Below are positions 53,058-63,854 of a stretch of DNA of 64,000 nucleotides, one piece after another. This DNA comes from Pseudomonas sp. BBP2017 (GTDB lineage Bacteria > Pseudomonadota > Gammaproteobacteria > Pseudomonadales > Pseudomonadaceae). The position numbers were made by a program, and so were the translations under genes. How positions within the stretch are numbered: the first letter of the stretch is position 1; each line of letters opens with the position of its first letter. The stretch covers positions 248,001 through 312,000 of the forward strand of contig NZ_PVZN01000001.1 of NCBI RefSeq assembly GCF_003024385.1, written 5' to 3'. Below the pieces are notes generated by a model. That model saw nothing but the letters and a program-made list of their open reading frames with translations. It ran no database searches and had not been told where the DNA came from.

Positions 53058-54077
53058 ATGAGTAACGAAAGCATTAACTGGGACAAGCTGGGCTTCGACT
53101 ACATCAAGACTGACAAGCGCTACCTGTCCTACTTCCGTAACGGCGAGTGGGACAAGGGCACCCTGACCGAAGACAACGTGCTGCACATCAGCGAAGGCTC
53201 GACCGCGCTGCATTATGGCCAGCAATGTTTCGAAGGCATGAAGGCCTACCGCTGCAAGGACGGCTCGATCAACCTGTTCCGCCCGGACCAGAACGCCCTG
53301 CGCATGCAGCGCAGCTGCGATCGCCTGCTGATGCCACAGGTGCCAACCGAACAGTTCATCGACGCCTGCAAGCAGGTGGTCAAGGCCAACGAACGCTTCA
53401 TTCCGCCATACGGCAAAGGTGCGCTGTACTTGCGTCCGTTCGTCATCGGCGTCGGCGACAACATCGGTGTGCGTACCGCACCGGAGTTCATCTTCTCGAT
53501 CTTCGCCATCCCGGTCGGCTCGTACTTCAAGGGCGGCATGACCCCGCACAAGTTCCTGATTTCCGACTACGACCGTGCCGCGCCTCAGGGCACCGGCGCC
53601 GCCAAGGTCGGCGGCAACTACGCGGCCAGCCTGCAACCGGGCTACAAGGCCAAGCAAGCCGGTTTTGCCGACTGCATCTACCTCGATCCGCTGACCCACA
53701 CCAAGATCGAGGAAGTCGGTTCGGCGAACTTCTTCGGGATCACCGCCAATAACGAATTCGTCACGCCAAAATCCGCCTCCGTGCTGCCGGGGATCACCCG
53801 CCTGTCGCTGATGGAACTGGCGCAATCGCGCCTGAGCTTGAAGGTGATCGAAGGCGACGTGCTGATCAACGACCTGAAGCGCTTCAAAGAAGCAGGCGCC
53901 TGCGGCACCGCGGCGGTGATTACGCCGATCGGCGGTATCCAGTACGACGGCAATCTGCATGTGTTCTACAGCGAAACCGAAGTCGGTCCGGTGACCCAGA
54001 AGCTCTACAACGAGCTGACCGGCATCCAGAGCGGCGACATCGAAGGCCCGGCGGACTGGATCGTCAAGGTCGCCTGA
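53058..54077 (+). CDS. ilvE: Branched-chain amino acid aminotransferase IlvE
   Basis: Fold-type IV PLP aminotransferase of 339 residues. The Schiff-base lysine is K183 in GTGAAKVGGNYAAS. SEGSTALHYGQQCFEGMKAY near 45 and the C-terminal GTAAVITPIGGI are family hallmarks. It performs the last step of Val, Leu and Ile synthesis and the first of their breakdown. At 339 residues it is the long (type II-like, BCAT) form rather than the 310-residue E. coli type. The ATG follows GAGGGTGCC. Confidence 0.95.
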   Translation: MSNESINWDKLGFDYIKTDKRYLSYFRNGEWDKGTLTEDNVLHISEGSTALHYGQQCFEGMKAYRCKDGSINLFRPDQNALRMQRSCDRLLMPQVPTEQFIDACKQVVKANERFIPPYGKGALYLRPFVIGVGDNIGVRTAPEFIFSIFAIPVGSYFKGGMTPHKFLISDYDRAAPQGTGAAKVGGNYAASLQPGYKAKQAGFADCIYLDPLTHTKIEEVGSANFFGITANNEFVTPKSASVLPGITRLSLMELAQSRLSLKVIEGDVLINDLKRFKEAGACGTAAVITPIGGIQYDGNLHVFYSETEVGPVTQKLYNELTGIQSGDIEGPADWIVKVA

Positions 54078-54098
54078 GGCGCTACTGAGCGATAACAG

Positions 54099-54129
54099 AA
54101 GGGCATGCCAGCGATGGCATGCCCTTTTT
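54099..54129 (+). terminator. Terminator after ilvE
   Basis: AAGGGCATGCC-AGCGAT-GGCATGCCCTT followed by TTT. It also ends next to the convergent TSUP gene. Confidence 0.85.
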
Positions 54130-54896
54130 CATATCCACATAGACACACCCATTCTACCGATAAGAAATAACAGCAAGATCAAAAAGAACACCCGAATAAA
54201 ACCACTACCATATCGCAATGCCAAAAAGACCCCCGTGACAGAGCCTGCGATATTACAGATAGCTACTACTCCACCGATCGCCCACAGCACATTCCCCGAC
54301 GGAATAAAAAAGAGCAACGCCGCGCTAAATGTCCCTAGATTAACCAGCTTTGCCGAAGCTGATGCATTCAAGAAGTCGAAGCCAAAAATTTTCACAAAGA
54401 AAAAAAGCAACAGACTCCCACTCCCCGGCCCGAAAACCCCGTCATAGAAACCAATCAACCCTCCAAAAAACACCCCCTGCAGCACTTCTTTGGTCCCGCA
54501 TTGTATTTTCGTATGAACCCGCCCTAGATCCTTTCTTACAAAGGTATAAACCGCCATCACGATCAGAACGACAAAAACAACGGGCTCCATAAGCGCTTTC
54601 GGGACGAGCGAGATGGAAAAAGCCCCTAGTAACGCGAACATGAATGCAGAAACCAGAGTAGGAAGCAGAAGCCTCCATGCAATTTCTATTCTTTTTGTGT
54701 AGCTAAGAACGGATGAAAGATTTCCTGCCAAAACCGCCAGCTTGTTAGTTCCAAAAACGGTAGACAAGCTATATTGCGGCAAAGCGTGCAAGAGCGCCGG
54801 CACTTGAACGAGCCCTCCCCCACCTACCGCCGCATCTATTAAGCCACCGCAAAATGCAAAGAAGCCTAGTACTACCAAGGTGTATTCATAGTCCAT
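54129..54896 (-). CDS. TSUP (TauE/SafE) family transporter
   Basis: Membrane protein of 255 residues with about eight helices. CGGLIDAAVGGGGLVQVPAL near the N-terminus and YDGVFGPGSGSLLLFFFVKI in the middle are the TSUP repeat motifs. Members export sulfite, sulfonates or organic anions. GC content is distinctly lower than in the flanking core genes, as in the partner gene upstream. I start at the ATG at 54896; the upstream in-frame extension is Cys/Lys-rich and unlikely. It is the second gene of a pair with the HDO-like gene. Confidence 0.87.
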   Translation of the reverse strand: MDYEYTLVVLGFFAFCGGLIDAAVGGGGLVQVPALLHALPQYSLSTVFGTNKLAVLAGNLSSVLSYTKRIEIAWRLLLPTLVSAFMFALLGAFSISLVPKALMEPVVFVVLIVMAVYTFVRKDLGRVHTKIQCGTKEVLQGVFFGGLIGFYDGVFGPGSGSLLLFFFVKIFGFDFLNASASAKLVNLGTFSAALLFFIPSGNVLWAIGGVVAICNIAGSVTGVFLALRYGSGFIRVFFLILLLFLIGRMGVSMWI

Positions 54897-55050
54897 GAGA
54901 ATCGTCCAGCAAGGGCATGCACACTTACATCTACGGCACGCCTTTAAATTAAGGTCAATGCTCATACAACCGCTTTAGCTCGTCCCAGAACACCTTAAAC
55001 AAACACCGAACAGCAGAAGCAATTCAGACGACTTCGCCCACACCTACTGA

Positions 55051-56028
55051 TCACTCACTTAATGCTTCATACAAAGAATGAAAGGCGGCTCCAACACGCG
55101 CGTTATAATCCAGCATCACTTCCTTGAGCCGGCCCACCTCAAACTCAAGCTCTACGGTGCGGCCAAAAGCTTGCGCCGCAGCTAAAGCATGCAGGCCGTG
55201 CTTGTTCTCTACTTCACCAGAATGCCCCATTACATAGCCCTTTGCATCGCGCAGATTTTTAACATCGCTGCGCAGTGACGGCCTGATGGAAATTAACTTC
55301 TTTTCGATGAATTGAGCAATAAAGTTGTACTCACGCCCATTCCAGAGCTCAGATGCAACAGACACCATCATGGCGTTCATTATAGAGTTTTTATGCTCGA
55401 AGGAAGCCATGGCAGATTTATGCTTCGCCACGCCCATGCCGTACAAAAATCGAGAAAATTCACAACACTCACGAACCGCATGCCGATTCCCCTCCCAGCC
55501 CGAGGCATCAAATGCGGCCGCCATATAGGCGTACATACCATCATGCCCTTCGTGCCCCAGACCAAAATCGTCCTTTGCAACTTCATGCATGTGCGCCATG
55601 ACATGATTATAATTTTCTTGCCTTCCAACTGGGACGAAGCGTGCATCCGCTGACAACCGCATAATTACCTTTGCAGAGACGAGGCTGGTTGTTTTGTGTA
55701 TTTCATTCCAGCCATTGAAAAACTTCAAAACACCGACATCAACAACCTCTCTCTCAAGGAAAACCTTGAACGCCTTCTCAGCACAGGACTGGGCGTCGTA
55801 CGTAATCGGATGATAAAGCACCTCACGCATTGCACCCTGGAGCTCAGTCACATGCTCCACCTGAGCGTGTAGAGGTGGACTTCTGAAATTATCCTTCATC
55901 AATCGCCCAGGCATTTTCAAGCTTTCCAAGTGCTTGGGCAGCGCCTCAATGAACACTTCACCGAACTCCTGCATCGACGTCGACTTTTCAAAAGATTCGA
56001 AACTATTTTGTATGAAAATATCATTCAT
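55051..56028 (-). CDS. Heme-oxygenase-like diiron oxidase (HDO)-like protein
   Basis: Protein of 325 residues, all helical, no signal peptide. HEVAKDDFGLGHEGHDGMY (E149, D153, D154, H159, E160, H162) matches the pattern D-[DE]-x-G-x-G-x(n)-H of iron-containing redox enzymes of the heme-oxygenase-like fold. GHSGEVENKHGLHALAAAQA (E272-H280) matches the third helix E/D-x-x-H ligand region. These enzymes oxidise amino acids, fatty acids or other small molecules with oxygen. The family of this one is unknown to me. Low GC. It is followed by a TSUP exporter 154 bases on. Confidence 0.62.
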   Translation of the reverse strand: MNDIFIQNSFESFEKSTSMQEFGEVFIEALPKHLESLKMPGRLMKDNFRSPPLHAQVEHVTELQGAMREVLYHPITYDAQSCAEKAFKVFLEREVVDVGVLKFFNGWNEIHKTTSLVSAKVIMRLSADARFVPVGRQENYNHVMAHMHEVAKDDFGLGHEGHDGMYAYMAAAFDASGWEGNRHAVRECCEFSRFLYGMGVAKHKSAMASFEHKNSIMNAMMVSVASELWNGREYNFIAQFIEKKLISIRPSLRSDVKNLRDAKGYVMGHSGEVENKHGLHALAAAQAFGRTVELEFEVGRLKEVMLDYNARVGAAFHSLYEALSE

Positions 56029-56103
56029 GAATTCACCTATCCCCTGAGTTAGTTACAAGATCTTCAGTCGGCCATCCCAACGCCGAACGTGGCAGCCAAA
56101 ACA

Positions 56104-56143
56104 TTTACAAGCACCGCAAAATACGCCTATGAACGCTTGTAAA
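56104..56143. promoter_or_regulatory. Inverted repeat, operator candidate
   Basis: TTTACAAGC (56104-56112) and GCTTGTAAA (56135-56143) are perfect 9-base half-sites whose centres are 31 bases apart, three turns of helix. They lie 76 bases before the HDO-like start. The region 56029-56372 otherwise shows no gene. Confidence 0.5.
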
Positions 56144-56372
56144 GTGGTAAAGACTGCAATCTAGCAAGAACACCCAATGCGAAGATGTAGGACCCTTCCG
56201 AGCATCGAGTAGGCTTGCTCCAAGGACTACTCTTTCGGCGTACATCTGCGCCCCCCGGCGACCAGCCACCCACCAAAGCGGCAAAAACACTGCGCAGATG
56301 AATTTTTCTTTAACCCGGGCACCACCTATTCTTTGGCACAATCAAGTCTCTACTCGCCGCCCAGGTATTAGC

Positions 56373-57053
56373 ATGCCCCGCGTACTGACTATCGAAGACG
56401 ACGCCGTGACCGCCCAGGAGATCGTCGCCGAGCTTTCCAGCCATGGCCTGGAAGTGGATTGGGCCGACAACGGCCGTGAAGGCCTGGCCAAAGCCATTGC
56501 CGGCGGTTACGACTTGATCACCCTCGATCGCATGCTCCCCGAGCTCGACGGCCTGACCATCGTCACCACCCTGCGCAACCTGAAGATCGCCACGCCGATC
56601 CTGATGATCAGCGCCCTGTCCGATGTCGACGAACGGGTGCGCGGCCTGCGTGCCGGTGGCGACGACTACCTGACCAAGCCCTTCGCCTCCGACGAAATGG
56701 CCGCCCGCGTCGAAGTGCTGCTGCGGCGCAACAGCGTGCCCATGGCGCAGACCCGCTTGCAGGTTGGCGACCTGGAGCTGGACCTGATCAGCCACGAGGC
56801 CCGGCGCGGCGAGCAGCCCCTCAATCTGCTGCCCACCGAGTACAAGTTGCTGGAATTTCTCATGCGCCACGCCGGCCAGGTGATCACCCGGATGATGATC
56901 TTCGAGGAAGTCTGGGGGTATCACTTCGATCCCGGCACCAACCTGATCGACGTGCATATCGGACGCTTGCGCAAGAAGATTGACGCCGCTGGCCAGACCC
57001 CGCTGATTCGGACCGTGCGGGGCTCGGGCTATGCCATTGCCGAACCCGTCTAA
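56373..57053 (+). CDS. OmpR-family response regulator
   Basis: Protein of 226 residues. Receiver domain with the acidic pair D9/D10, phosphoacceptor D52 (LITLDRMLPELDG) and Lys in DDYLTKPF. The C-terminal winged-helix DNA-binding domain ends with IRTVRGSGYAIAEP. The gene overlaps its kinase by 23 bases. The pair is of the QseBC/heavy-metal type; the stimulus is unknown. Confidence 0.93.
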   Translation: MPRVLTIEDDAVTAQEIVAELSSHGLEVDWADNGREGLAKAIAGGYDLITLDRMLPELDGLTIVTTLRNLKIATPILMISALSDVDERVRGLRAGGDDYLTKPFASDEMAARVEVLLRRNSVPMAQTRLQVGDLELDLISHEARRGEQPLNLLPTEYKLLEFLMRHAGQVITRMMIFEEVWGYHFDPGTNLIDVHIGRLRKKIDAAGQTPLIRTVRGSGYAIAEPV

Positions 57054-58419
57054 GGGCTGGAGTTCCTCGACCAGCCGCCTGCTGGCGCTGTACAGCTTTC
57101 TGTTCGTGGCCTGGAGCAGCATCCTTATGGGGGTGCTGTACTTCGAGGTATCAAGCTATCTGAACAAGCTCACCCGTCACTCGCTGCTGCAGCGCCAGCA
57201 CCTGTTCGGGCACATGAGCGGCAAGCAACTGGACGACGCACTGATCGCCAGCCAGACCTTCGAAGAACGCAGTTTCGATGCCTACGGCCTGTTCGACGCC
57301 CAGCTCAACCCCTTGGGCGGACAGATCCGCCAACTGCCAACCGAGCTGGGCCTGGACGGCAAGATCCACGAGCTAGGCCGCTGCCTCGACGCCGATGATC
57401 CACACCTGCCGCGCGACAGCTGTGACGCCGTGGCGATCAAGGTCCGTGATGGCCGCTGGCTGGTGCTGGTGCGCGACAACGGCTCACTGTTCGTGGTCAC
57501 CCGCATCATTCTGCACGCCCTGCTCTGGGGCCTGTCGCTGACCATCATCCCCGGTATCGCCGGCTGGTACCTGCTGCGTCGGCGGCCGCTCAAGCGCATC
57601 CGCGCCATCCAGGCCAGCGCCGAACAGATCGTCGCCGGCGACCTCACCCAGCGCCTGCCGCTGTCTCAGCGCCGCGATGAGCTGGACATGCTCGCCGCCA
57701 TCGTCAACGCCATGCTCGACCGCATCGAGCGCCTGATGCACGAGGTCAAGGGCGTCTGCGACAACATCGCCCACGATCTGCGCACCCCGCTGACCCGCCT
57801 GCGCGCCCAGCTCTACCGGATTCGCCAGCAGGCCGGTGATGACTCGTCCCAGGCCGATGCGCTGGAACAGGCGATTAGTGAAACCGACACATTGATGGCG
57901 CGCTTTCGCGGTTTGCTGCGCATCAGTGAGCTGGAAGATCGCCAGCGCCGGGCAGGCTTCGTCGAGCTCGACCCGCGGGCCCTGCTGGTGGAAATGCACG
58001 ACTTTTATCTGCCGCTGGCCGAGGATGGCGATATTCGCCTGAGCCTTGAAATACCGGCACAGCTGCCGCCGCTCAATGGCGACCGCGAACTATTGTTCGA
58101 AGCATTGGCCAATTTGCTGGGCAACGCTATCAAGTTCACCCCGGCTGGCGGCCAGGTGCGCATGAGTGCCAGCACTGAAGCCAGTGCGATAAGGATTGAG
58201 GTAGAAGATAGCGGCCCGGGAATTCCCGAGAATGAGCGCGAGGCGGTGTTGAAGCGTTTTTATCGCAGTGAGGAAGGACATCGTCACCCGGGGTTCGGGC
58301 TAGGACTGTCGGTGGTTGCGGCGATTGTCGACCTGCATGGTTTTGCGCTTGAGGTCGGGGCCAGTGAACTGGGTGGGGCGAAGTTAGTGTTGCTCTGTCG
58401 GACAGGGGCGGTCAGTTAG
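57031..58419 (+). CDS. Sensor histidine kinase
   Basis: Protein of 462 residues. Two membrane helices (about 18-38 and 166-186) enclose a periplasmic sensor loop of about 125 residues containing two cysteines. Then a HAMP domain, a HisKA domain with H248 in DNIAHDLRTPLTRLR, and an HATPase_c domain (NLLGNAIKF, DSGPGIPENE, GFGLGLSVVA). Partner of the overlapping response regulator. Confidence 0.93.
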   Translation: MPLPNPSKGWSSSTSRLLALYSFLFVAWSSILMGVLYFEVSSYLNKLTRHSLLQRQHLFGHMSGKQLDDALIASQTFEERSFDAYGLFDAQLNPLGGQIRQLPTELGLDGKIHELGRCLDADDPHLPRDSCDAVAIKVRDGRWLVLVRDNGSLFVVTRIILHALLWGLSLTIIPGIAGWYLLRRRPLKRIRAIQASAEQIVAGDLTQRLPLSQRRDELDMLAAIVNAMLDRIERLMHEVKGVCDNIAHDLRTPLTRLRAQLYRIRQQAGDDSSQADALEQAISETDTLMARFRGLLRISELEDRQRRAGFVELDPRALLVEMHDFYLPLAEDGDIRLSLEIPAQLPPLNGDRELLFEALANLLGNAIKFTPAGGQVRMSASTEASAIRIEVEDSGPGIPENEREAVLKRFYRSEEGHRHPGFGLGLSVVAAIVDLHGFALEVGASELGGAKLVLLCRTGAVS

Positions 58420-58423
58420 GGCC

Positions 58424-58470
58424 ATCGCGGGGCAAGCCCCCACACTGTGGGAGCGGGCTTGCCCCGCGAT
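58424..58470. repeat. REP-type hairpin
   Basis: ATCGCGGGGCAAGCCC and GGGCTTGCCCCGCGAT enclose a 15-base centre containing CACACTGTGGGAGC. This is the P. putida-type REP element in inverted pair form, between two convergent genes. Confidence 0.85.
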
Positions 58471-58472
58471 TG

Positions 58473-59855
58473 TCAGTCAGCCAAGCGCCAGGTAGTAGCA
58501 CCCTTGCTGTCTTCCAGCACTACACCCATGGCAGTGATCTGGTCACGGATGCGATCCGACTCTGCCCAGTTTTTGTCCGCACGCGCTTGCAGGCGCGCCT
58601 GGATCAAGGCCTCAACTTCAGCCGCATCGACCTTGCCTTCAGCACCGGCACGCAGGAAGTCATCGGCGTCCAGCTGCAGCACACCGAGCAGCCCTGCCAG
58701 CTCACGCAGGCGACCGGCCAGGCCGGCAGCGACTTCAGGCTCGCTCTCGCGCAGCCGGTTGATCTCACGCACCAGGTCGAACAGAACGGCGCAGGCTTCG
58801 GGGGTGCCGAAGTCGTCGTTCATCGCCATGGTAAAGCGCTCGACATATGCCTCGCCACCTTTGGCCTCGACCCGCGGCAAGCCACGCAGCGCATGGTAGA
58901 AGCGCTCCAGGGCGCCCTTGGCCTCACGCAGGCTGTCTTCGGAGTAGTTGATCGAGCTGCGGTAGTGGCTCGATACCAGCAGGTAGCGCACCACCTCCGG
59001 GTGATACTTGTCGAGCACGTCGCGAATGGTGAAGAAGTTGTTCAAGGACTTGGACATCTTCTCGCCGTTGATGCGAATCATGCCGCAGTGCATCCACGAA
59101 TTGGCGTACTGTTTGCCAGTGGCGGCCTCGCTCTGGGCGATCTCGTTCTCGTGGTGCGGGAACTCCAGGTCGTTGCCACCGCCGTGAATGTCGAAGCTCT
59201 CACCCAGGCAGCAGGTGGACATCACCGAGCACTCGATGTGCCAGCCCGGACGGCCCGGGCCCCACGGCGATTCCCAACTCGGCTCCCCCGGTTTGACACC
59301 CTTCCAGAGAACGAAGTCGAGCGGGTCCTGCTTGGCTTCGTCGACCTCGATCCGCGCACCGATGCGCAGGTCTTCGATCTTCTTGCGCGACAGCTTGCCG
59401 TAACCGACGAACTTGCCGACCCGGTAGTACACGTCGCCATTGCCTGGCGCGTAGGCGTAGCCCTTGTCGATCAGGGTCTGGATCATCGCATGCATGCCGG
59501 CGATATGGTCGGTGGCACGCGGCTCCTGGTCCGGCGGCAGGATGTTCAGGCGGCGCTCGTCTTCGTGCATCGCGTCGATCATGCGGGCGGTCAGCGCGTC
59601 GAACGACTCGCCGTTTTCATTGGCCCGGTTGATGATCTTGTCATCGATGTCGGTGATGTTGCGCACATAGGTCAGGTCGTAGCCGCTGCAACGCAGCCAA
59701 CGGGTGACCAGGTCGAAGGCCACCATGCTGCGGCCGTGGCCCAGGTGGCAGAAGTCGTACACGGTCATGCCGCAGACGTACATCCGCACCTTGTTGCCTT
59801 CGAGCGGCTTGAAAACTTCCTTGGTCTTGCTAAGCGTGTTGTAGATGGTAAGCAC
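58473..59855 (-). CDS. cysS: Cysteinyl-tRNA synthetase
   Basis: Class I aminoacyl-tRNA synthetase of 460 residues: HLGHGRSMV (HIGH-type motif), [10 protein letters not shown] (KMSKS) and zinc-ligand cysteines in [10 protein letters not shown] and the [10 protein letters not shown] region. It charges tRNA-Cys. The start is a GTG at 59855 with AGGAA upstream. It lies 9 bases after glnS on the same strand, so the two are probably co-transcribed. Confidence 0.97.
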   Translation of the reverse strand: MLTIYNTLSKTKEVFKPLEGNKVRMYVCGMTVYDFCHLGHGRSMVAFDLVTRWLRCSGYDLTYVRNITDIDDKIINRANENGESFDALTARMIDAMHEDERRLNILPPDQEPRATDHIAGMHAMIQTLIDKGYAYAPGNGDVYYRVGKFVGYGKLSRKKIEDLRIGARIEVDEAKQDPLDFVLWKGVKPGEPSWESPWGPGRPGWHIECSVMSTCCLGESFDIHGGGNDLEFPHHENEIAQSEAATGKQYANSWMHCGMIRINGEKMSKSLNNFFTIRDVLDKYHPEVVRYLLVSSHYRSSINYSEDSLREAKGALERFYHALRGLPRVEAKGGEAYVERFTMAMNDDFGTPEACAVLFDLVREINRLRESEPEVAAGLAGRLRELAGLLGVLQLDADDFLRAGAEGKVDAAEVEALIQARLQARADKNWAESDRIRDQITAMGVVLEDSKGATTWRLAD

Positions 59856-59864
59856 GAGCGTTCC

Positions 59865-61568
<1,704 letters not shown>

Positions 61569-61804
61569 AGGATCCTTGAAATACGGGTGCACGGCCTGGG
61601 TAGGCCGACTGAATCAAAGCGCTTATCATAGCCGAAGCGGTCGAGCTGCCGACAGCGTCCGACCGACAAACTGGCCCTATATTCGGTACTGGCAGCAAAA
61701 AAACTGCCGCAGGCCACGTATCGTGGGTTGTAGACTGTGCGTCAGGTTTGTATCGCGATCCCGCGCGACCCTATTTCAAATGCCTTGAAAGAGCGAATTC
61801 CAGC

Positions 61805-62308
61805 ATGTCCAAAGTCAAACTGAGCACCAATCATGGCGACATCGTCATCGAACTGAATGCCGAGAAAGCCCCGATCACCGTGGCTAACTTCATCGAGTAC
61901 GTGAACGCCGGCCACTACAGCAACACCGTATTCCACCGCGTCATCGGCAACTTCATGATCCAGGGCGGCGGTTTCGAGCCGGGCATGAAAGAGAAGAAAG
62001 ACAAGCGTCCAAGCATTCAGAACGAAGCCGACAACGGCCTGAGCAACGACAAGTACACCATCGCCATGGCCCGTACCATGGAACCGCATTCGGCGTCGGC
62101 GCAGTTCTTCATCAACGTCACCGACAACAGCTTCCTCAACCACAGCGGCAAGAACGTCCAGGGTTGGGGCTACGCAGTATTCGGTAAAGTCACCGAAGGC
62201 ACCGAGGTTGTCGACAAGATCAAGACTGTTGCCACCGGCTCCAAGTCCGGCCACCAGGACGTACCGGTTGAAGACGTGATCATCGAGAAAGCCGAGATCG
62301 TTGAGTGA
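61805..62308 (+). CDS. ppiB: Cyclophilin-type peptidyl-prolyl isomerase B
   Basis: Cytoplasmic cyclophilin of 167 residues without signal peptide: [15 protein letters not shown] and [10 protein letters not shown] hold the active-site residues. The ATG at 61805 follows GAATTCCAGC. Its last bases overlap the lpxH start (GTGA). Divergent from glnS. Confidence 0.95.
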   Translation: MSKVKLSTNHGDIVIELNAEKAPITVANFIEYVNAGHYSNTVFHRVIGNFMIQGGGFEPGMKEKKDKRPSIQNEADNGLSNDKYTIAMARTMEPHSASAQFFINVTDNSFLNHSGKNVQGWGYAVFGKVTEGTEVVDKIKTVATGSKSGHQDVPVEDVIIEKAEIVE

Positions 62309-63027
62309 TACTGCTGATCTCTGATCTGCACCTGCAAGAAGAACGCCCGGACATAACCCGGGCGTTTCTTGATCTGCTCGATGGTCGTGCGCGCCACGCC
62401 GAGGCGCTGTACATCCTCGGTGACTTCTTCGAGGCCTGGATCGGCGACGACGCCATGACACCGTTCCAGTCCACGATCTGCCAGGCCCTGCGCGCTTTGA
62501 GCGACAGCGGCACGCAGGTCTGCCTGATGCATGGCAACCGTGATTTCCTGATCGGCGAAGCCTTCTGCCAGGCGGCCGGCTGCACCCTGCTGAGCGACCC
62601 CTGTGTCGTGCAGCTGGGCGGTGAACCGGTGCTGCTGATGCACGGCGACAGTTTGTGCACCCTGGACCTGGCCTACATGAAAATGCGCCGCTACCTGCGC
62701 AATCCAGTGAGCTTGTGGATCCTTCGGCACCTGCCGCTGAGCACCCGCCAGAAACTGGCGCGCAAACTGCGCAGCGAAAGCCGCGCGCAGACGCGGATGA
62801 AGGCCAACGACATTGTCGACGTGACGCCGGAAGAAGTACCGCGGGTCATGGCGCAGTATGGCGTACGCACGCTGGTGCATGGCCATACCCATCGTCCGGC
62901 GATTCACAAACTGGTGGTCGATGAGCAACCGGCACGGCGCATCGTGCTAGGGGATTGGGACCGCCAAGGCTGGGCATTGCAGGTGGATGAGCAAGGGTTT
63001 CAGCTGCAGCCTTTTGCTTTTCCTTGA
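62305..63027 (+). CDS. lpxH: UDP-2,3-diacylglucosamine pyrophosphatase LpxH
   Basis: Protein of 240 residues, a calcineurin-like metallophosphatase of lipid A synthesis. Metal ligands are visible: [30 protein letters not shown] and HGHTHRPA. It removes UMP from UDP-diacylglucosamine to give lipid X at the inner membrane. The GTG start at 62305 overlaps the ppiB stop by 4 bases. Confidence 0.95.
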   Translation: MILLISDLHLQEERPDITRAFLDLLDGRARHAEALYILGDFFEAWIGDDAMTPFQSTICQALRALSDSGTQVCLMHGNRDFLIGEAFCQAAGCTLLSDPCVVQLGGEPVLLMHGDSLCTLDLAYMKMRRYLRNPVSLWILRHLPLSTRQKLARKLRSESRAQTRMKANDIVDVTPEEVPRVMAQYGVRTLVHGHTHRPAIHKLVVDEQPARRIVLGDWDRQGWALQVDEQGFQLQPFAFP

Positions 63028-63029
63028 GA

Positions 63030-63084
63030 CCTGATCACGGAGCAAGCCCGCCCCCACAACACCAGTGGGGGCGGATTGCCCCGC
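63030..63084. repeat. REP-type element
   Basis: GGAGCAAGCCCGCCCCCAC and GTGGGGGCGGATTGCCCC form an imperfect inverted pair around ACACCA, between convergent lpxH and miaE. Related to the REP at 58424. Confidence 0.65.
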
Positions 63085-63090
63085 TATCAA

Positions 63091-63696
63091 TCAGGCCGGA
63101 ACACCGCTATGAAAGCGAAACTCTTCATCCGCGCTGCTGATCAATTCGGCTTCAACCGCCCTGACCTTCTCCACCACCCGCTCGATATCCGCCGCCTCAC
63201 CGTATTGATGGGCGAGCTTGAGATAACCCTGATAGTGACGGGCCTCGCTGTTGAGCAGGCCGTGATAGAACTTGCCCAGTTCTTCGTCCAGATGCGGCAC
63301 CAGCGCGGCAAAACGTTCGCAGCTACGCGCTTCGATAAAGGCGCCGACTACCAAGGTGTCGACCAGCTTCACCGGCTCATGGGTCCGCACCACCCGGCGC
63401 AGGCCCGAGGCATAGCGCCCGGCCGATAACGGGCGCAAGGCAATCTTGCGGCGCTTCATCAGGCGCAGCACCTGCTCATGGTGCACCAGCTCTTCGCGAG
63501 CCAGGCGCGACATCATGTTGATCAAATCCAGGTGCGTGTTGTACTTGGCCATCAGGCTCAGCGCAGTACTGGCGGCCTTGAACTCGCAGTTCTTGTGGTC
63601 GATCAACAGGGTTTCCTGGTCGGCAAGTGCCGCCTGAACCCAGGCATCAGGAGTACGGCAACCAAGGAACGCATCAATTTCGGGAATAAGGTGCAT
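63091..63696 (-). CDS. miaE: tRNA-(ms2io6A)-hydroxylase MiaE
   Basis: Ferritin-like diiron enzyme of 201 residues. Helices with the expected ligands are visible: DHKNCEFKAASTALS, REELVHHEQVLRLM, GAFIEARSCERFAAL and NSEARHYQGYLKLA. It hydroxylates ms2i6A-37 of tRNA in the presence of oxygen. The ATG at 63696 (MHLIPEIDAF) is used; an upstream extension is possible but lacks similarity to the family. Confidence 0.92.
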   Translation of the reverse strand: MHLIPEIDAFLGCRTPDAWVQAALADQETLLIDHKNCEFKAASTALSLMAKYNTHLDLINMMSRLAREELVHHEQVLRLMKRRKIALRPLSAGRYASGLRRVVRTHEPVKLVDTLVVGAFIEARSCERFAALVPHLDEELGKFYHGLLNSEARHYQGYLKLAHQYGEAADIERVVEKVRAVEAELISSADEEFRFHSGVPA

Positions 63697-63773
63697 AGGC
63701 TCACAAAACAGGCAGGGCAACGGCAAGGCCGGCGATTATACCGGCAGCGGCGGCGATCACCAGTGAACTATGC

Positions 63774-63816
63774 TTGATACATATCAACGCCCATTACACT
63801 TGGCGCCGACTATAGT
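63774..63816 (+). promoter_or_regulatory. ANR-dependent promoter of a universal stress gene
   Basis: TTGAT-ACAT-ATCAA (63774-63787) is a perfect FNR/ANR dyad. TATAGT (63811-63816) is placed as a -10 element for a start near 63822, so the dyad centre falls at about -41.5, the class II activator position. Confidence 0.85.
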
Positions 63817-63854
63817 CAGTCATCGGTCGCCATTTCTGAAGGGAGTTTACGCTC

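Noticed and set aside
56312..56322. Second copy of the tRNA 3' end (CCGGGCACCA) as the other att site
   Set aside because: Only ten bases match and no T-arm precedes them, so it is most likely chance.
56330..56355. Sigma-54 promoter before the two-component genes
   Set aside because: TGGCAC is present, but the GC element at the required distance is missing.
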